Assembly (NCBI RefSeq): GCF_019097595.1
Contig: NC_080710.1
Location: forward strand, 23,623,780 to 23,687,779
DNA from: Hemibagrus wyckioides
Lineage: Eukaryota > Chordata > Actinopteri > Siluriformes > Bagridae
Length of the DNA stretch: 64,000 bases
Direction: 5' to 3'
In this document: positions 55,591 to 61,500 of the stretch, one piece after another
How positions within the stretch are numbered: the first letter of the stretch is position 1
How the letters are laid out: each line of letters starts with the position of its first letter
Notes under the pieces: model-generated
Database searches by the model: none
What the model saw: the letters and a program-made list of their open reading frames with translations, nothing else
Told to the model about the DNA's origin: nothing
Made by a program: the position numbers and the translations under genes

Positions 55591-58500
55591 ATGTGAAGTT
55601 AATAAGACATTACTGAAAAACCACAAAGCTCTTTATCTGGAAAATTCCAACATTCCAGCCTTACCTTTGTTACAAACTGCTGAGACTGGAGACTCCTTCC
55701 ATAAATAAATGTCTCCTCTCAGAAAATGTCCCAAAACCAACACATAAGCACGTGTTTAATAAATTGACATGGAATGTCCAAACCCTGTGTGATTAACCTG
55801 GGGTTCAAGTCGCTATCTTTAGGGCTTCTGTTGTAGTAAATTTATTCTGCATTCAGCAACAACAGGGAGAATAGATTTCAAACCACACACCCAAGGTGAT
55901 ATTTTTGTCTCACACGAGTCACAGAGGCAGTCACATACGTGGCGGTGTACACTAATTACGTGCATGTAGACTGGGAAATAAGAGTCTCCTCCAACAGTTT
56001 AGTCCCACGGTATGAAATTCCTTTATAAGAATGGGAGATTTTTGCACACTGTCTCTGAAGTCTTGTTGAGTGGAACATTCTTCCTGTGGTGACAGAGCAG
56101 CTGTCTGACAGGCCATCACATTCTCTGCTGTAGTGCTTCCCTTCCTGTATGCTAGAGGAACTTTCCCAGTCTAATTGGGGAAGCCTGACTTCACTTATAG
56201 GTGAACGGGGCTTTTTTAGTGTATCGGCACATTATAGCAGCATTTGTCAGGTTGTCCCTGCTGTTTCTGGCTGGCCTGCACCCTGTGCTTTTCACGTGTC
56301 AAGATTGTGTAAAGAGTGTGTATACAGGATGTGTGTGTGTGTGCGTGTGTTTGCACTGTCAGTGTCTCCTGGTGTTCTTTGTAAGCATACAGAAATTCCA
56401 CCTACAGTACACTTGAATGAGCGATATATTAAAAACGATTAAACACAGTGTGTAATGATGTATAATATATTCTGCAATTAAAGAGTGAAATCACCTCATG
56501 CTGTAAATACATGTCATAAACAACATCAGACAAGTCCAATAATGAGGAAAAACTCTCTGGAACAAGTAATAATTTCGGATGCTTTCAGAGCAAGCCTAGG
56601 GTTTGGTAATGCAGATGTTTTTTTGTTTTTTTTGGGGGGGGGGGGGGGGATTGTGGATCTGAAAACGTCAAATCTCTTTTCCCTCAATTTCTTTCTGGTG
56701 GATGTAATTTAGTTTGGCTTGGAGGTAGAGCATCAGCAGTAGAGGAAGCGCACACAGATTTGCATGAGCTAATTAGCTCGTCAGAAGTCATTTTGTAATG
56801 CGCCTGTTGATTAAAAACAATGCTAATTAGAATTAATTAACTGTGTGATTTTAATTCCTTGCACTGCGTCCTTATTGCGGGTTGTTGGTCTATTAAGGTG
56901 TTTTGGAGCTTAATGGAAATGTAGATACACAAGCTTGTCAGCGTTCATTTGCGTGGATCTAGGTGTGATGATACACAATATGTCCATTTAAAGTCCTCGT
57001 GCTCTGAGTAACGTGCTGTAGATGAGTCACCTGGTGTAGATGCAGGAATGTCTGATCTCTTTTATATAAGCATTGTAAGTGCATTAGATGTTTTGTTCTC
57101 ATCTTTTCTTCTGTCTTGGCTTCTCGGTATCAGGACCCATGCAAGAAACAGTCTATGACTTTTGGAGAATGGTGTGGCAAGAAAACACGGCAACCATCGT
57201 CATGGTGACTAACCTGGTGGAAGTTGGCAGGGTAAGTTAATCAGTAGCGTCCCTATCTACTAAATAGAAAAGCTGTTTTTTTTTTCTTGCATTACCGCTA
57301 TTAAAAAGCTGTCTAAAATGTATGATTTCATATAATCATGATCATCATTTTAGCCACCAGTGAGCTCTATCTATAAGCAAAATTAAGAACGCTGTAGTCT
57401 ATAATAAGCATTAGTGTTTTAGATTGATTGAACATACTGTTAACTACATACTGCTCACATCTCCCTGTGTGTATTTGTTATTTATGACAACTATAAGTAT
57501 CCGTGTGCATCATTTACCAACTACAGTGCCAGACAAACAGATCTATCCAACTTTATACTGTTGAAGATCCCTCGGGATCTAACAATGTTCAGACTCTGCC
57601 ATAGTTAAAATCTGAGTGCATTTCTCAAATTTTCTGCCACTCTTCACTGGCTTCACATCTGGTCCCCTGCTTCTGTTGTTTAAAATGCTGTGCCTAATAT
57701 CCCAGCAGACTGTTGCATTCTTTATCAAGCCTAACTGAGTAGCCATCCGTCTCGGCAGCAGCGAATCACGTCCCTCCCTTTTCATCATTGCCACCATCTG
57801 CTGTGTCTCATTGCTGATGAACTCTGGGATTTGGGCTCGGCCCTCTCCATGTCCTCCATATTCACACCAAGCTGCTTATCAGCTGGACAGTTTCTTTCTA
57901 CTCCTTCAAACGCACAAACACCTCATGCAACCGGAAGAGAGAAGCAATCATTTTTGTTAACCTCATTAATGAGCTTCTTAAGCTTATTCATATATCCGAC
58001 ACATATCTCTACACAGTGTGTACACATACATAACGCAATTTAGACCTCCCCGGAGCTCATTATGGCTGATATGGGTAATCATTAAGGCTGATAGGGGCAA
58101 ATTATAAATGTGATAGTCAGTGATTATCCGTGATTTATGATTATACATCATACGCTTTATCAGTTCATAACCATGTTTTGTGTTCAATGTCAATGAAACT
58201 TGTTATCTTGTTATCACATGACATGGCAGCACTTTTTTCTCACTTTTAAAGTGAAAAACACATCTTGTTCTATTACTGATAAACACTATTATGTAGAGTT
58301 GATCAACTTTTTCTGGCCAATCAGAATCAAGCACTCTGAAGGTCTGTGGTTTAATACTACACAACGCATCTGCTCGTGCTTTCATCTTATAGTGCCTGCT
58401 CATGTTTTCTGTGATCATGCTAATACTAGACATGTAGTCTTAAACTGCATTACATGCAGATTGCTGATTAAATGTGAGGATTATTAACCATGGAAGTGTC

Positions 58501-61500
58501 AGCACTAGCATACTTACTCTAGGTAATTTTTTTTGGATTGTTCGCAACGGTTTATCCTACATTACACTGTTAGCCACAGAATCTAGCCATCCTTGGTTTA
58601 TACCTAATGCTTTAATCCAGGATATTGGTTTCCTCTTGTTTATCCCTGGTTTGTCGACGTTAGCATATCTGGTGGCTGCTAAAGGAGCTGAAATCCACTG
58701 TGGGACTGAACCACAGTGATATCATTGTGCTTTAGGATGCCCATGGCAAGTGGAAGACTAATCCCTAACATTCCCAGTGGAAATCTGTGGCTTGGAACTA
58801 ATGGGATTTCTAAAACCCCATCTCAATATCTGACAAGAACAAAAGGGGCCTCCGCCGGGCTCGGCACAGCATCGCATTTAACTCATTAATAAGTTATTAA
58901 TGTGCAAACAGAACGATAATGCTTTTGAAATCAGAGTGAATTTTAGTTTAAGCGCTGATAAATAGTAGACCACTTCACTCGTGATGAAAAAACATGCACG
59001 TGTTAAAGAGTTTACGTGTGAGAGTTTGTTCCGAAGGTCCTTTGGTCCTCATATGCAACTGTGTAGAGGTTAAAAGACGTTCAGCATGGACAAGCCTAAA
59101 CTGTGCTGCATTATCTGACAGCCACGAGCATGAATTATTACCAGAATAATGCTTCCTCTTTTAGAAGATTCTCCAGACATAATCTCATATTTTGACAGTT
59201 ACAGAAATGCAGATATAATCTCACTGCCGGGGTTTTTCAGATAAGATCTGTCCGGTAGGCTAGCATGACTACAGCTGTTTCCAACCACCCATTAAACCAT
59301 AATTATTTCACCAATTAGTCCAGTCTTAATAAGGCCATAAAGAAGGAAAATGTAGTAAAGACGATGGAGGGGCAAGGAAATGATAATAGTGTCAGAGGCA
59401 AATAAAGAAGAAAGGGAAGTGTAGCATAATGTGAGTGAATGAGAAAAGAGGGCAGTAAATGATCAAACAGAAAGAAAGCAAGGGAATCGGTCCCAAGGCT
59501 CCCAAAAGCATTCGGGGCAAAATGGTATTGATCATTGCAACATCAAGGAAATAATACAGACAATGTGCTGTGGTATAAAACTGTGCTCTTTGTTTTTCTC
59601 ATAGTGAAAAAGCCTGGCCTGATTTATAGCAGTCTTGTTCAGGTCCTGTGAGTGTGGACCAGGTAATGAGAGAGTTCAAGAGCGAGCCACTGGGGGTAAT
59701 TAGTCAGGGGATCATCAGGCTCAGAGCTTTCACGTATCTGGGGCACTCAAGATGGGAGCGCTGGCTTGCCAAAAGGAAACAAAGCCATTTTTTTGTGCTT
59801 CATAGTTTACCTCTTTAAAGATCTCAGTAAATTCTGCGTTCAAAATATCTACAAATCTTTAAGATACTGAATCCTGCATATGAGTTCTGGAGTATGCATC
59901 TCTATTCACCGTAGAGTAACTGGTTCTCTGAGCTGATATTACCGGACCATTGAGTAATTTGGCAGCGACTGGAAGCTGGTTAATGGAGAATTACTAACGT
60001 GAATTTGTCTGTGTGTGTGTGTGTGTGTGCGTGGTGTTTTTCAGGTTAAGTGTTGCAAGTACTGGCCAGATGACACAGAGATCTACCGGGACATGAAGGT
60101 GACACTGATCGAGACACAGCTGCTCTCAGAATATGTCATTCGAACCTTCGCTGTGGAAAAGGTACGGTCTTGGAAACTTATTATATTAGAAGACTGCAGT
60201 GAAATGAAATGCTTGGAGTTCCATGATGAGTTTAAAACAAGACAAACATTTTGTTGTTGTTGTTGTTGTTGTTACATCTGTCCAGTTTTGCATTCAGCTC
60301 CTGTTTTTTTGCGTAACTATATTCCAGAGGGCCTGTGTAGGTGTGTGACAGTGTGTGTATGTGTGTGAGGGTGTGAATCACTGGCCTTCTTTCCTCTAGC
60401 TGTGTTTCACTCCTTCTCATCCTCCCACAATTGCACAAACCTTAAGACACACACACACATACTGACACACACAAACAGCACAGATGCTTAGAGATGATAC
60501 TTGTGGGAGTTTGAATGGAATAGTGTGCCAACAGACCTCAGTCTTAAGCTCTCTTGGTGTGTGTGTGTGTGTGTGTGTGTTTGCTTGTTTGTTCACTGCA
60601 GCGAGGAGCTCATGAGATCAGGGAGATCAGGCAGTTCCATTTCACTGGTTGGCCGGACCATGGAGTACCGTACCACGCTACAGGCCTGCTGGGCTTCATT
60701 CGCAGAGTCAAATCCAAGAGCCCAGCTAATGCCGGCCCGATGGTTGTCCACTGCAGGTCAGAAGTTAACGATACAGCCGTTCCATAGCTGTGTGGATCTC
60801 ACACATGCATTTAATCAGTAGATGAACAGAAGTCCATTACTGTATTATGCTCCTCAAAATCCCATGTTATTCTGTATGATTCATTTGTCCTTGAATGTGA
60901 ATGGTTTTCTGACACACACACATCCTCCTTCTGGCATGCAGTGCTGGTGCTGGCCGTACCGGCTGCTTTATTGTCATCGACATCATGTTGGACATGGCTG
61001 AGCGTGAGGGTGTGGTGGACATCTATAACTGCGTGCGAGAGCTCCGCTCACGCAGGGTCAACATGGTCCAGACAGAGGTACTACAGCCAAATGACCTCAT
61101 GCTCACTCCACCCTGAAAATGAACACACACTAATACATTCATATTTCTTTAGAACTCATTAGACACAGAAACACCCAGCATTTCAAACTGCAATTTCCCA
61201 GTCACTCTGCAATAATGTGGTGCTATTTATGTATTTGTTTTAGAGTCAAAATTTTTATTTCACCTATTTTGTTTGAAGAGATGATCCAAGATGCTATCAG
61301 TGTAAAAAGGAAGCAAGATTCAACCTGGCTTAAATAAAATCTTTGCCCAAATTAGATTTAATCCACTTTCACATGTTGTCCTGGACCGAGCTACACACGG
61401 TCATGTGCTTGCTCTGTATCCGGGCTTTTTACTTATTTCCCCAATCCACGAACAGCTGGCCAGCTGCCAACTGATTCCCAAGTATAATCTTTGCAATTAA

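Larger units (their letters stand above)
54137..57133 (+). other. Intron (3.0 kb)
   Basis: Holds a member of the dispersed repeat family (55383-55735) with a CT microsatellite inside it, a 16-base G run (56634-56649), and a homeodomain-site-rich stretch with a perfect palindrome (about 56745-57010). No exon recognised. Confidence 0.75.
57232..60044 (+). other. Intron (2.8 kb)
   Basis: A partial copy of the dispersed repeat family sits at about 58200-58362, and a GT run (60010-60029) lies just before the next acceptor. The rest shows no recognised feature. Confidence 0.75.
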
